Part shown: positions 16,946 to 25,130 of the stretch, piece by piece
How positions within the stretch are numbered: the first letter of the stretch is position 1
Layout of the letters: each line of letters opens with the position of its first letter
Origin: Planococcus antarcticus DSM 14505
GTDB taxonomy: Bacteria > Bacillota > Bacilli > Bacillales_A > Planococcaceae
Assembly: GCF_001687565.2 (NCBI RefSeq)
Contig: NZ_CP016534.2
Span: 2,918,501-2,982,500, forward strand
Length of the DNA: 64,000 nt
Direction: 5' to 3'
The notes under the pieces: generated by a model
The model's input: only the letters and a program-made list of their open reading frames with translations
What the model was told of the DNA's origin: nothing
The model's database searches: none
Program-made: the position numbers and the translations under genes

Positions 16946-18406
16946 TTACTTGGCTGTTGGAATATTGTACTGATAAGCCTTCCTGCCAATCAATAAACTA
17001 AACGTGATAAAGGCGGCGAGTGATAGCAGCACTGGCAACGTGACGGTATGAACGCCAAACAAGTTGCCATTTTCCAGGTTATAGAAATGCAGCGCGATAT
17101 AACTGGTGATTCCCGTCGCCATCGATGCAATCGCTCCGTATTTATTGCCCCATTTCCAATACAAACCGAGGACGATCGGCCATATAAAAGCAGCTTCTAG
17201 GCCCCCGAACGCGAATAAATTCAAAAAAATCAGCAGCTCTGGCGGATTCAAAGCCAGTAAAAAGACGATAACGCCGAGTGTACCAGTGACGCCAAAGGAA
17301 ATACGCTTGATGGTTTTGATGCTGGCATCAGGCTTAACGTAATTCAAATAGACGTCTTTGACAATCGACGAGCTGACCAACAGCAATAAGGAATCGACGG
17401 TCGACATGATGGCTGCCATCGGAGCAGCCAAGACGATTCCCGCTACCCACGGAGGCAAAGTTTCCAGTGCAATCAGCGGAATGACTTTATCGCCAATTTC
17501 GATTCCCGGCATAACAGGACGGGCAAAGACTCCAATCAAATGCATATTGAGCATAATAATCCCGGTGACAATCGTCCCGATGATTAAGGCTCTGTGCATC
17601 GAGCGTGAATTCTTATAGGACATCGCACGCACCGCAATCTGCGGCAATCCAACTACGCCGACACCAACCAAAATCCAGAACGATGACACGTAAGCGGCCG
17701 TCAAATCACCGTTTGCTCCGTAAGGCGTGACCAAATTCGGGTTTTCATTGATAAGGTCATTGACAATGTTCGGAATGCCGCCACCTGCGATAATGACTGC
17801 GATCAGCAGGACCAGCGTTCCTATAAGCATAACGGCACCTTGTACGGCATCGGTCAAAGCAACCGCGCGGAAACCGCCAATGGTAACGTAAACGAGCACA
17901 CTGACAGCAAATAAAAAAAGAGCTGAATTATACGATAAACCCGTCAGCGATTCTACCAGGCGTGCGCCGCCAATCCATTGCGCTGCCATGGCGGAGAAAA
18001 GAAAGACAATAATACTGAGAGCTGACAGTAACACAACAACTGAACTGTTATAGCGTGATTTGAGGAAATCAATCATAGTGATCGCCTTGTAGCGACGCGC
18101 CATGATGGCGTATTTCTTACCTAGAATCATTAATACGAAATAGCCGGTAACTACTTGAGCCATAGCCAACAGCACCCAGCCGAAGCCCATGGTATAGGCC
18201 GTTCCGGGACCACCTAGAAAACTAGAGGCACTGCCGTAGGTCGCCACCATTGTCATAGCCAGCACGAAGCCGCCGAGCTCACGGCCCCCCAGGAAATAAT
18301 CGCTGATAAAATTGGAGGATGTCGTCAATTTGCGGCTTGCCCAATAGCCGATAAAGAAGATGACCAATAAAAAAGCAATCATTGGCAACAATACTGCATA
18401 ATTCAT
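16946..18406 (-). CDS. panF: Sodium/pantothenate symporter PanF
   Basis: 486 residues, about 13 membrane helices, solute:sodium symporter family. The segment FLGGRELGGFVLAMTMVATY (about 42-61) with GSASSFLGGPGTAY and the R-Y-NSS region after MIDFLKSR are characteristic of PanF. It imports pantothenate (vitamin B5) with Na+ for coenzyme A synthesis. The ATG overlaps the stop of the small upstream partner gene by four bases (ATGA), as in other PanF/YhdT pairs, so the two are co-translated. Confidence 0.9.
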   Translation of the reverse strand: MNYAVLLPMIAFLLVIFFIGYWASRKLTTSSNFISDYFLGGRELGGFVLAMTMVATYGSASSFLGGPGTAYTMGFGWVLLAMAQVVTGYFVLMILGKKYAIMARRYKAITMIDFLKSRYNSSVVVLLSALSIIVFLFSAMAAQWIGGARLVESLTGLSYNSALFLFAVSVLVYVTIGGFRAVALTDAVQGAVMLIGTLVLLIAVIIAGGGIPNIVNDLINENPNLVTPYGANGDLTAAYVSSFWILVGVGVVGLPQIAVRAMSYKNSRSMHRALIIGTIVTGIIMLNMHLIGVFARPVMPGIEIGDKVIPLIALETLPPWVAGIVLAAPMAAIMSTVDSLLLLVSSSIVKDVYLNYVKPDASIKTIKRISFGVTGTLGVIVFLLALNPPELLIFLNLFAFGGLEAAFIWPIVLGLYWKWGNKYGAIASMATGITSYIALHFYNLENGNLFGVHTVTLPVLLSLAAFITFSLLIGRKAYQYNIPTAK

Positions 18407-18672
18407 CGGGAGTCCTCCTCTTCATCAAAAGGCACTTCTATGAAGAAGAATTTCACGATAACGATCACCAATACCGAAATCACCAAAAAGCCGAGGACAC
18501 AGCTGTAGAAAAACCAATCCGGCAAGCCAAAGATATAGCTGTATTCTTCAACCGGTCGTGAGCCTAGCCCATAGGCAAATCCAAACCACCAAACAAAATT
18601 GAACAGCGCCAATCCGACACCGATCCAAGCTTCACGGTGGGCTATCTTAAACCGCCAATCCGTTTCTTCCAT
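18403..18672 (-). CDS. yhdT: YhdT-family small membrane partner of PanF (DUF997)
   Basis: 89 residues from ATG 18672, with GGAG eight bases upstream; a GTG six codons earlier lacks a ribosome site. Two membrane helices with the family-typical FNFVWWFGFAYGLGSRP and YIFGLPDWFFYSC segments, and an acidic C-terminus (EVPFDEEEDSR). Genes of this family lie next to sodium/pantothenate symporters and are often described as a small subunit, though a physical complex is not well proven. Overlap with panF by four bases supports coexpression. Confidence 0.85.
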   Translation of the reverse strand: MEETDWRFKIAHREAWIGVGLALFNFVWWFGFAYGLGSRPVEEYSYIFGLPDWFFYSCVLGFLVISVLVIVIVKFFFIEVPFDEEEDSR

Positions 18673-18819
18673 TCCACACACTCCGTTCACTTGCTTTTTT
18701 CGTTCCGCCCTAGCGGCAAATCAATGCCCTCCCTAGAAAAGAGCTCTCTTATCTGAATCTATCGTACACCATTGCCCAGTGAAGATTAACCCCACTTGCT
18801 GTCTTTTTGAACAATCGAA

Positions 18820-18845
18820 AACCCGAAAGCCGCTGCTTCCGGGTT
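18820..18845 (-). terminator. Terminator of the yknWX-like operon
   Basis: On the minus strand AACCCGGAAGC-AGCG-GCTTTCGGGTT (one G-T pair) followed by TTCGATTGTT, just after the YknX-like stop codon. Confidence 0.7.
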
Positions 18846-18858
18846 GATCTGGTGAACT

Positions 18859-20157
18859 TTAACGTGCCAGCAAGTATTCAACATAAGCACGCCAATAGGT
18901 ATTTTTGGCATATTCGAAATTAGGCTGACGGTCCGGGAACGGCATGAAGACCTTGGGAGGAGACACAAAATTCTCTAACTTGTCTTCCTTGATGACCATC
19001 GTTCCGGCTTCAGGGCCTTCAGACAGCACGGCTTTTGTTCCGTCTTCAAAATCGGTTGCTACTGTCAGTGTTTGTGGACGTCCATTGATGTTCAAGGTAT
19101 GGATTTTTCCATCAACTCCATCGTAATCGAAGAGCCAGGAAATCGGAAGTGCAACTGTATCTTCAGCTGTTTCCAATGTGATGGACGTGTTGACATTGCT
19201 GCCATATGGAATGTCGTTTTCAATTGGTGTATCCGCGACAATCCGCACCTCGTAGTAAGCAAGAGGGTTGTTCTGCTCTTTCGAATCTAAATGATGATAG
19301 GCTTCCAGCCATTTGGTTTCTTCGGCTGGCATCTTGGAAACGCTTTGGACGGTCCCCGTAGCAATGCCCTGGATGCCTTCGCCTTCAATTTTGACCACAT
19401 CCGCCACTTCTACGAGCGGCCATTCATCCTCCAATACATAGCTGAGGAATACTTTTTCATTCGAATAGATTTCAATACTTAAGGGTTCTGTCTCTCCGTT
19501 GATCTTAGATACCGTTCCGTCTACTGGGCTGATAACTGAAGGGTTCGACAAGCTTTGTGATAATTGCGCATCGAGCACCGCCAATTGCGATTCGATGGCA
19601 GCCAATTGTTGCTCAGCCTGAGCGATGCCGGCAGCGTATGAACCGTCTTGCGGAACCGCTACACCAACAGAGACATTAACATCAAACTGTATAGTCTCAT
19701 CATCTTCATTGGTAATTTCGGAATTATCAGTTGCATCCTGTGAAACTGGTCCGCCTTGGGCTGCTCTTGACTGCTGAAGAGTGGTAAGTGAATTTTCTAC
19801 TTCGGTCCGTTGCCCTTCCAAGGCAGTTTTCTGCGTTTCCCAAACTGCACGCTGTTCCTCCGTTTGCGCTTCGTTCAAAGTCGCAAGTTCAGATCCTGCA
19901 GTGACGCTGTCCCCTTCCTTGACCATCCACTGCTGAAGCGCTTCATGGTCCTGCACATAAATTTCCACAGTGTCTTGAGGCGCCGTCAAGGCTTCCTTGA
20001 ACAGGCTGATTTCGTGTTCACCCGTATAGGCCTGTTCGTAGTCGCTGACATAGACGCTTTTAGATAAAATACTTTTCTCACCGAACATCAAAAGGGAGTT
20101 AGCCGTTAAAAAGGCAATAATCGCGATGGATAGACCAATAAAAAAGAATCTATTCAA
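18859..20157 (-). CDS. HlyD/YknX-like membrane fusion (adaptor) protein
   Basis: 432 residues. One N-terminal membrane anchor (FIGLSIAIIAFLTANSLLMF) is followed by an extracellular adaptor: a split lipoyl-like domain (about 70-100 WMVKEGDSVTAGSELATLN, and about 205-225 SNPSVISPVDGTVSKING), a helical hairpin (about 100-200) interrupted by an acidic, low-complexity insert (DATDNSEITNEDDE), then beta-barrel regions. This is the plan of YknX/MacA-type adaptors of ABC exporters. TTG at 20157 has GGAGGG at 7 bases. It overlaps the YIP1-like gene by eight bases, matching the yknW-yknX order of B. subtilis, but no yknY/yknZ-like ABC transporter genes follow; a terminator does. Confidence 0.78.
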   Translation of the reverse strand: MNRFFFIGLSIAIIAFLTANSLLMFGEKSILSKSVYVSDYEQAYTGEHEISLFKEALTAPQDTVEIYVQDHEALQQWMVKEGDSVTAGSELATLNEAQTEEQRAVWETQKTALEGQRTEVENSLTTLQQSRAAQGGPVSQDATDNSEITNEDDETIQFDVNVSVGVAVPQDGSYAAGIAQAEQQLAAIESQLAVLDAQLSQSLSNPSVISPVDGTVSKINGETEPLSIEIYSNEKVFLSYVLEDEWPLVEVADVVKIEGEGIQGIATGTVQSVSKMPAEETKWLEAYHHLDSKEQNNPLAYYEVRIVADTPIENDIPYGSNVNTSITLETAEDTVALPISWLFDYDGVDGKIHTLNINGRPQTLTVATDFEDGTKAVLSEGPEAGTMVIKEDKLENFVSPPKVFMPFPDRQPNFEYAKNTYWRAYVEYLLAR

Positions 20158-20842
20158 ACGGATTCCCTCCTTCCATAAATCCGCTCAGCATATCATTTAT
20201 CGGAATCAGACTGAACGATGCAACGATCAAGGCTGCGAAAATATGAAGCATGATCAAGCCGAATAAAATCAATTTTGGATTAATTTTTGTAAAGTTGCGG
20301 ATAAAACGGTACTGCACCGCAATTATCAAAGAAGTAAATAACGTCAACTGGTTAAAGAAGTAAATTAGGAAATGATTATCAAGAAATGTAGAGGCGATTG
20401 GTCCAAACGAGAAAATCGAGACAGACATCGTAAAACCGGTTAAAGCAAACAACAGGAAAATCAGGCCTTTTTCGATGACTAGCAGAGCGGTAACGTAGGT
20501 CTGCATGATAATTGCTGCCCGCCACGGTACCTTCAAAACCTTACTAAACAAGAAAGCAGCACCATAAAGATGGAAAGCTAAATAAAAGCCTGCCCACAGG
20601 AGCGTACCCGTAAGCGAAGTCCAGCGCGCCAATGTGTAGGCATCCCACATGCCCGCTGCTAAAAGCGGCGTCAGCGACTCGGTGTTCATCCCCCAAATTT
20701 CACTGAGCGCAAAAACCAACAAACCAATAGCAATGATGCACGCAATACGCTTGTTGACATTGCGCATTTCGGTGTGTTGTATATTATGTATAAGTTGGCC
20801 TTGTCTTGGGAAAAAGTGCCAGAATCTAAAGTCTGATATCAT
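20150..20842 (-). CDS. YknW/YIP1-like membrane protein
   Basis: 230 residues from ATG 20842, with AAAGGA nine bases upstream. Five or so membrane helices after a soluble N-terminus, arranged like the YIP1 family; B. subtilis YknW is of similar length and also precedes the adaptor YknX. In B. subtilis YknW assists assembly of the YknXYZ exporter that protects from the SDP toxin. Here the ABC components are not adjacent, so this pair may work with a transporter elsewhere or have its own role. Assignment rests on topology and neighbourhood and is moderate. Confidence 0.65.
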   Translation of the reverse strand: MISDFRFWHFFPRQGQLIHNIQHTEMRNVNKRIACIIAIGLLVFALSEIWGMNTESLTPLLAAGMWDAYTLARWTSLTGTLLWAGFYLAFHLYGAAFLFSKVLKVPWRAAIIMQTYVTALLVIEKGLIFLLFALTGFTMSVSIFSFGPIASTFLDNHFLIYFFNQLTLFTSLIIAVQYRFIRNFTKINPKLILFGLIMLHIFAALIVASFSLIPINDMLSGFMEGGNPFE

Positions 20843-21388
20843 GCGTATAGTTCCTTTCAAGGCAATTGACGTTCTGCTTCACTTTACTTTACCAAAAAAA
20901 CTTCCCCTTTGGAACGTATTAGCTGGTACATTTTTCAATATTTGAAGCGTTTGAGCTAAAAGACACAGAAGCGTGGTTGATGAAGAAACATGAACCCTTA
21001 CTGTTGAAATGCAAAATCCATCTGTAGAATCTGGCACCACTCTACCCTCAACGCAAAGCGACTCCAGAATCCAACGTCACCTACTTGCTCCACACAACTA
21101 TTACGTTCCATCAAACCACCCACCAAGCCGAGGCGCGTAAACGGAGGTGATGGAGCGATAAGACTGGCAAGCAGAGCTGGGCCCGGCTTATTGCGGGAGT
21201 CTACTCCAGAGCGACCGAAGCGGCTTATAGAACATTCAAAAACTACCATTGCTATTCCCTAGCTGTCTGGGTTATCGCGGGAATCCGCTCCAAAGCGATC
21301 GAAGTGACTTTTAGAACCGCACAATCCCCACTCCCTTCCCAATCGCCATCTTATTCTTACAAAATAGCTCCAAAAAACAACAACAAAA
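20843..21388. other. Gene-free region with decayed repeats
   Basis: About 550 bases without a supported gene, between the yknW-like start and the DUF2187 terminator. It contains two imperfect direct copies of a 57-59 base unit (21175-21233 and 21261-21317). Confidence 0.5.
21175..21317 (+). repeat. Two imperfect direct repeats of about 58 bases
   Basis: Copy 1 (21175-21233) and copy 2 (21261-21317) share AGCTG..GG-TTAT-GCGGGA and CTCCA-AGCGA-CGAAG and end TTAGAAC or ATAGAAC. They are roughly 80 percent alike by eye. A related string (AGCAAAGCGACCGAGGAGGC) occurs at 55.68 kb. Confidence 0.55.
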
Positions 21389-21416
21389 AAAGGCTGTTCG
21401 CCATGAACAGCCTTTC
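21389..21416 (-). terminator. Terminator of the DUF2187 gene
   Basis: On the minus strand AAAGGCTGTTC-ATGGC-GAACAGCCTTT followed by TTTTGTTG, 12 bases after the stop codon. Confidence 0.88.
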
Positions 21417-21427
21417 TTCTAATCAAC

Positions 21428-21658
21428 TTACGCTTCGATGATCCGGTATTTCTTATGTGAAATTACAGTCATGTTGGATGCTGCACCTATTTCTTTTGCA
21501 TCTTCTGGCGAAATTTCAACAATCACTGAGTTGTCCATAATTTTAAAGATGGTGCCGTTGACATCGACATCGTTACGAGTGAACGAAATCCATTCGCCAA
21601 TGTAGCGGGCTGCTACGAATTCTGATACTTCTTTTTCATGGGGTTGGAATGCCATCAT
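21428..21658 (-). CDS. DUF2187-family small protein (YkvS-like)
   Basis: 76 residues from ATG 21658; GAGAGG lies seven bases before it. The C-terminal half (VNGTIFKIMDNSVIVEIS, then TVISHKKYRIIEA) matches the DUF2187 pattern, a small beta-rich, KOW-like fold of unknown function found in Bacilli. Monocistronic with its own terminator. Function unknown. Confidence 0.7.
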   Translation of the reverse strand: MMAFQPHEKEVSEFVAARYIGEWISFTRNDVDVNGTIFKIMDNSVIVEISPEDAKEIGAASNMTVISHKKYRIIEA

Positions 21659-21810
21659 TACCACGCCTCTCTTTTGTAAAGCAATATCTGTCTATTATAT
21701 CACAATTCACTACTGATTTCATCTCTCAGCAAACCCTTTAGCTAAATGAATTTATTCGGTAAGCCATTACTGGAGGACTATTTGGAAAATATAGAGAAGA
21801 TAGCTACTCT

Positions 21811-22749
21811 TTAGTCCCGGTACTGCTTTTCAGTGAATCGACGGACCGCACACAATTCCGTTTCGTGCTTTGTACCAGCCAACTCAATGATCTCTACCGC
21901 TTTTCCAGGAGTTGGCGAATGGAGCATCAAGCCGTCGCCATAATAGACGCCTACGTGATGCAGCTTTCCTTTCCCTTCCTCGTAAGCAAAGAACAGCAGA
22001 TCGCCAATATGCCAAGAGTCCGGGTCATACTGGTTGATTTCGGTGCCTTCGAGCGCTTGGTCCACGGCATCGCGTGAAATGCTAATACCATTCGCTTTCA
22101 TTAGATTGTAAGTGAGTCCTGAACAGTCAAAACCATAGCTTGACATGCCGGCCCATAAATAAGGCAAGTCTAAAAATTCTGCGCCCAATTTTGCAATATC
22201 CAGTCCATTTGCCTGTAGACCGCGATTATAGGCGGCGACGATTTCCACAGCATCTGCCATGATGATAGCGTCGCCATCTGGCGTGTGCAGTCGGACAAAA
22301 TCGCCAAGTTCTTTGACCGGCAATAAGGTATTAAAAGAAACAGCTTTTAGGGGTTTGAAGTCTTCTGTCCAGAGCTGGGCTTTATTCTGTGTTACACGGG
22401 CGTAGCCGAGTTCAGTCAAGGCTTCGACTTCCTTTAATTGACTCATGGGCACCCATCCCGGGTAACCCCGCTCTTCTTTTTGGCAAGGCTGCCAAATTGC
22501 GATAATTTTTGCCCAGCCATTCACCACTTCATCAATCAACACAGGTTCTCCATAAAGAAGTTGTGTCTGGATCCGGTTGCTATCGGTCAGATCTTTATTT
22601 TCCTCACGGCTCATTTCCTGCAGCCATTTATTAATATTCGGGTTTTCCATAATGTTATCCGTGTCGATGGGACGTACTTTTTCAGGTGCCGTCCAAACGG
22701 TTGCGACCGGAACACTGCATACCCATGCTGTGGATTCTTTCTGCAGCAA
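21811..22749 (-). CDS. ykfC: YkfC-like gamma-D-glutamyl-L-amino acid peptidase (NlpC/P60 with SH3)
   Basis: 312 residues from TTG 22749, favoured because GGAG lies eight bases before it; a GTG three codons upstream touches GGAG with no spacing. There is no signal peptide, so it is cytoplasmic. Two N-terminal SH3b-like modules (about residues 5-175) precede the NlpC/P60 domain (about 185-310). Catalytic residues: Cys in YGFDCSGLTY, His in LHHVGVYYGD, and a third His in MLHSPTPGKAVEI. YkfC cleaves L-Ala-gamma-D-Glu dipeptides or tripeptides from murein tripeptide. It lies 36 bases after ykfA, with a dppA relic further upstream, forming a murein-peptide recycling group. Confidence 0.88.
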   Translation of the reverse strand: MLQKESTAWVCSVPVATVWTAPEKVRPIDTDNIMENPNINKWLQEMSREENKDLTDSNRIQTQLLYGEPVLIDEVVNGWAKIIAIWQPCQKEERGYPGWVPMSQLKEVEALTELGYARVTQNKAQLWTEDFKPLKAVSFNTLLPVKELGDFVRLHTPDGDAIIMADAVEIVAAYNRGLQANGLDIAKLGAEFLDLPYLWAGMSSYGFDCSGLTYNLMKANGISISRDAVDQALEGTEINQYDPDSWHIGDLLFFAYEEGKGKLHHVGVYYGDGLMLHSPTPGKAVEIIELAGTKHETELCAVRRFTEKQYRD

Positions 22750-22785
22750 GCTCTTCACTCCATTTCTTTACTGATTTTCAGAAAG

Positions 22786-23709
22786 TTATTCAACGCCCGG
22801 AAGAATGGTCAAAGTTTTGGCATCGCCATCCAATCTTGCGAGCGTACCAAGCGGCACAGAAAAATGCGGTTCGCAATGGCCGATTTTAAAGCCTTTAACA
22901 ACGGGAATTTTCAACGCTCCGAAATAATCATTGAATACTTGATCCATCGTTAACGATGCTTTGCGCTTTTTCGGTTCGGCATTTTTGAAATCGCCAATGA
23001 CAATGCCTGCCGCCTCATCGAATTTTCGAGACATGCGCATTTGATTGAGAATTCCGTCCACTTCATAAGGCTCTTTATCAATGTCTTCAATCAATAAAAT
23101 CTTGCCTTTAACGTCCAAGTCGAACTTCGTGCCGATTGCACTGCGGATCAGCGATAGATTGCCACCAACCATCGCGCCTTGTACGATTCCACCGATTATT
23201 GTTTCAAGCGGTGCCACTTCTTCTGTGTAATGAAGTTCAAATGGCTTAAATAATTGGCCGAACATGCGCCCACTGCGTTCATGGAATTCGGGTTTGCCGA
23301 CATCTGAAGCTAACATCGGTCCGTGGAATGTCACCAAATCAGCGTATTCCCCGATGGCTGTATGTAAAAAGCTAATATCTGAATATCCCCAGAATACTTT
23401 TGGATTTTCCTTGATCATGGCGTAATCGATTTTGTCTGCTAAACGAGCAGCTCCGTATCCTCCACCCGCACAAAAAATGCCCGATACTTCCGGGTCTTCA
23501 AACATAGCATGAAGATCTGCTAAGCGTTCTTCATCGGTTCCCGCTAAATAGCCATGTGTCGCGCTAACTGATTTGCCGAGCTTGATTGTCAAGCCAAGTT
23601 CTTCTAAAAACGGCAAAGCCCTCTGTAGACTTTCTTGATCCGGTGGACTTGAAGGTGCAATGACACCAACCAAATCCCCTTTTTTCAGTCGTTTCGGTAA
23701 TTTTCTCAA
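22786..23709 (-). CDS. ykfA: YkfA-like LD-carboxypeptidase (peptidase S66)
   Basis: 307 residues from TTG 23709 with AAAGGAG nine bases upstream. S66 serine peptidase features: nucleophile Ser in WGYSDISFLH (about residue 110), Glu in LLIEDIDKEPYEVD (about 210), His in GFKIGHCEPHFSVPLG (about 275-290). The family removes the terminal D-alanine from cytoplasmic murein tetrapeptide (LD-carboxypeptidase) or relates to microcin C resistance. The neighbour YkfC and the YkfA/YkfC pairing in B. subtilis favour murein recycling. The epimerase ykfB and the dpp transporter genes of the Bacillus operon are not in this cluster. Confidence 0.9.
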   Translation of the reverse strand: MRKLPKRLKKGDLVGVIAPSSPPDQESLQRALPFLEELGLTIKLGKSVSATHGYLAGTDEERLADLHAMFEDPEVSGIFCAGGGYGAARLADKIDYAMIKENPKVFWGYSDISFLHTAIGEYADLVTFHGPMLASDVGKPEFHERSGRMFGQLFKPFELHYTEEVAPLETIIGGIVQGAMVGGNLSLIRSAIGTKFDLDVKGKILLIEDIDKEPYEVDGILNQMRMSRKFDEAAGIVIGDFKNAEPKKRKASLTMDQVFNDYFGALKIPVVKGFKIGHCEPHFSVPLGTLARLDGDAKTLTILPGVE

Positions 23710-23784
23710 GATGATCTACTCCTTTTAATTTTCATACTTTCTTCATTATAACCTGTAAGTGGTTCTCTTTAACTAAGTCGCGGT

Positions 23785-24609
23785 TCAGCAGAACTTCGCC
23801 TGCATCGCAAGTTCGGTCATCACCAGCATGGCGCGGTAGGCTCATAGTATATCTTTGGCTTGGAAATGGACGATTGTCGTACCTTCTTCTAACTCACAGC
23901 CGGGCAACATAGCAGCCAGCTCAGCTTGTCGATAATGGGTAAACTCAATTTTCAACAGCGGCTTTTCAGATGGTCTTAGAGGTTTGACATTCCCTTTATT
24001 TTCAATGGCCTGCATGATCTGTTCGTGCAAGTATCTTTGCGCTTTTTCCGGATGCATCGTTCGGACGGCTGAACGCGACAGTGACTTTTTCACAGCCGCT
24101 GTTGTGATGTTCGGAATCAGCGCCTCTGCTTCTCTGCACGCACAATCGTTTCCTGCCATCAATAAAACCGGTACCCCGTAGTAACCAGCAACGTAGGCGT
24201 TAAAACCGATCTCGCCGATTTCCACTCTGTTGATCCACATCGTTCGGACCGCAAAAATCATCGAATGGGCCGTAACGCCTTTTTGGCCTGCACGCGCGTG
24301 GTAACCCGCAAAAAAAGCACCGATAAAACTGCTGTCCAAACTTTCGACCATCGAATACGCTTTAACTCCGCCAGTAATCAACTCTGCTCTTTCGTGCAAC
24401 TCCTCGGCAATTAGATTGTTTATCTTCGAATGACTGTCATTGACTAAACATTCATCGTCACCGGACTCAACGGAACCCCGGATGATAGCATTGGCATCTT
24501 CCGTCGTTAAACGACGTCCCCGCTCATAGTTGACTTTTTCCGAATCCACATATGTATAATCTGGCAATGCTGTGACGCCTTGCATATCCATAGACAAATA
24601 GAATTTCTT
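23785..24609 (-). pseudogene. dppA: Damaged D-aminopeptidase dppA (M55 family)
   Basis: The open frame 23842-24597 (251 codons) aligns along its length with DppA: NYERGRR, VNDSHSKINNL, GYHARAG, TAHSMIF, GEIGFNAYVAGYYGVPVL, ISRSAV-like LSRSAV, and FQAKD. Three defects are visible. First, the codon where the DppA start Met belongs is AAG (24609-24607), ten bases after AAGAGG; the only in-frame start is a TTG (24597) with no ribosome site. Second, the metal-binding Glu of the SVDMEG motif is Gln (SMDMQG). Third, an in-frame TGA (23844-23842) interrupts the C-terminus, while the same frame past it (AYRAMLVMTELAM, 19 codons to a TGA at 23785-23787) still matches the DppA tail. It was probably the first gene of the ykfA-ykfC group. 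A working TTG-started, shortened form cannot be excluded. Confidence 0.75.
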
Positions 24610-24878
24610 TAAGAAAGTTCCTCTTTTTTAGGACATCCGTCCATTCCTTATGGCTCAATGTACCAATAATAGCCCCATAGTTCAATCCAGGTCCTATTGA
24701 TCTTTTATTCAAAAGCGGGACAATTAAATTCATTTTATTTTATTTTTTAGAATTTTTAGTTATTTTGTACGATGTTTATTAAGAATCATTTATTTATACT
24801 AAAAACAAGTTAGCAAACACTGTAACTTACTTGTAAGATCCTCCATTAACAAACCTAATTGAAAAGGAGCGGATGACC

Positions 24879-24983
24879 ATGAATTCCGATAAAGTACTTG
24901 AACTTGGCTGGGGAGATCTTGCAATCGGAGTAGTTGGCTCGACAGCAGTTATGCTATTTATCAATTTTTATACTTTGATGTAA
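24879..24983 (+). CDS. Small single-pass membrane protein, 34 residues
   Basis: ATG 24879 is preceded by AAAAGGAG at nine bases (an in-frame ATG at 24873 is too close to it). The product begins MNSDKVLELGWGDLAIG and has one hydrophobic segment (about residues 14-34: LAIGVVGSTAVMLFINFY). A possible -10 TATACT lies at 24795-24800. A very strong terminator follows 27 bases after the stop, so the unit has promoter candidate, ribosome site, frame and terminator in 280 bases. I do not recognise the family. A role as a small membrane regulator or subunit is possible but unproven. Confidence 0.6.
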   Translation: MNSDKVLELGWGDLAIGVVGSTAVMLFINFYTLM

Positions 24984-25009
24984 GGGGTGTCCTATGATTG
25001 ATGCAGAAA

Positions 25010-25065
25010 TTTAAAAGCTCTTTTCCAATCTAAATGGAAAAGAGCTTTTAAAATTGCTTTTTTTG
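25010..25065 (+). terminator. Strong terminator of the 34-residue protein gene
   Basis: 18-bp perfect stem (arms 25010-25027 and 25035-25052) with a 7-base loop, followed by ATTGCTTTTTTT. Confidence 0.88.
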
Positions 25066-25130
25066 CATTCAAAAACGCCTACCCATTAATCCGGAGAGAC
25101 GTTTTTTATCCATAGGCTGCTGATTTCACT

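Noticed and set aside
21175-21317. Possible CRISPR remnant
   Set aside because: Only two diverged copies, unit length 57-59 with a 27-base gap, no cas genes in the window.
22438-22953. 171-codon open frame on the plus strand
   Set aside because: It is antisense to ykfC and ykfA, which have clear catalytic motifs; no ribosome site was seen.
24524-24733. 69-codon minus-strand frame overlapping the dppA start in another frame
   Set aside because: ATG has no ribosome site, the second half is a shifted reading of dppA, and no family is recognised. It more likely covers the former dppA promoter region.
24740-24765. CodY-like box upstream of dppA
   Set aside because: About four mismatches to AATTTTCWGAAAATT in a very AT-rich stretch, so not supportable.
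24994-25014. Seven-codon frame after the 34-residue protein gene, with AAGGGGTG before it
   Set aside because: Too short to support, and its end lies in the terminator stem; the purine run is too close to the ATG.
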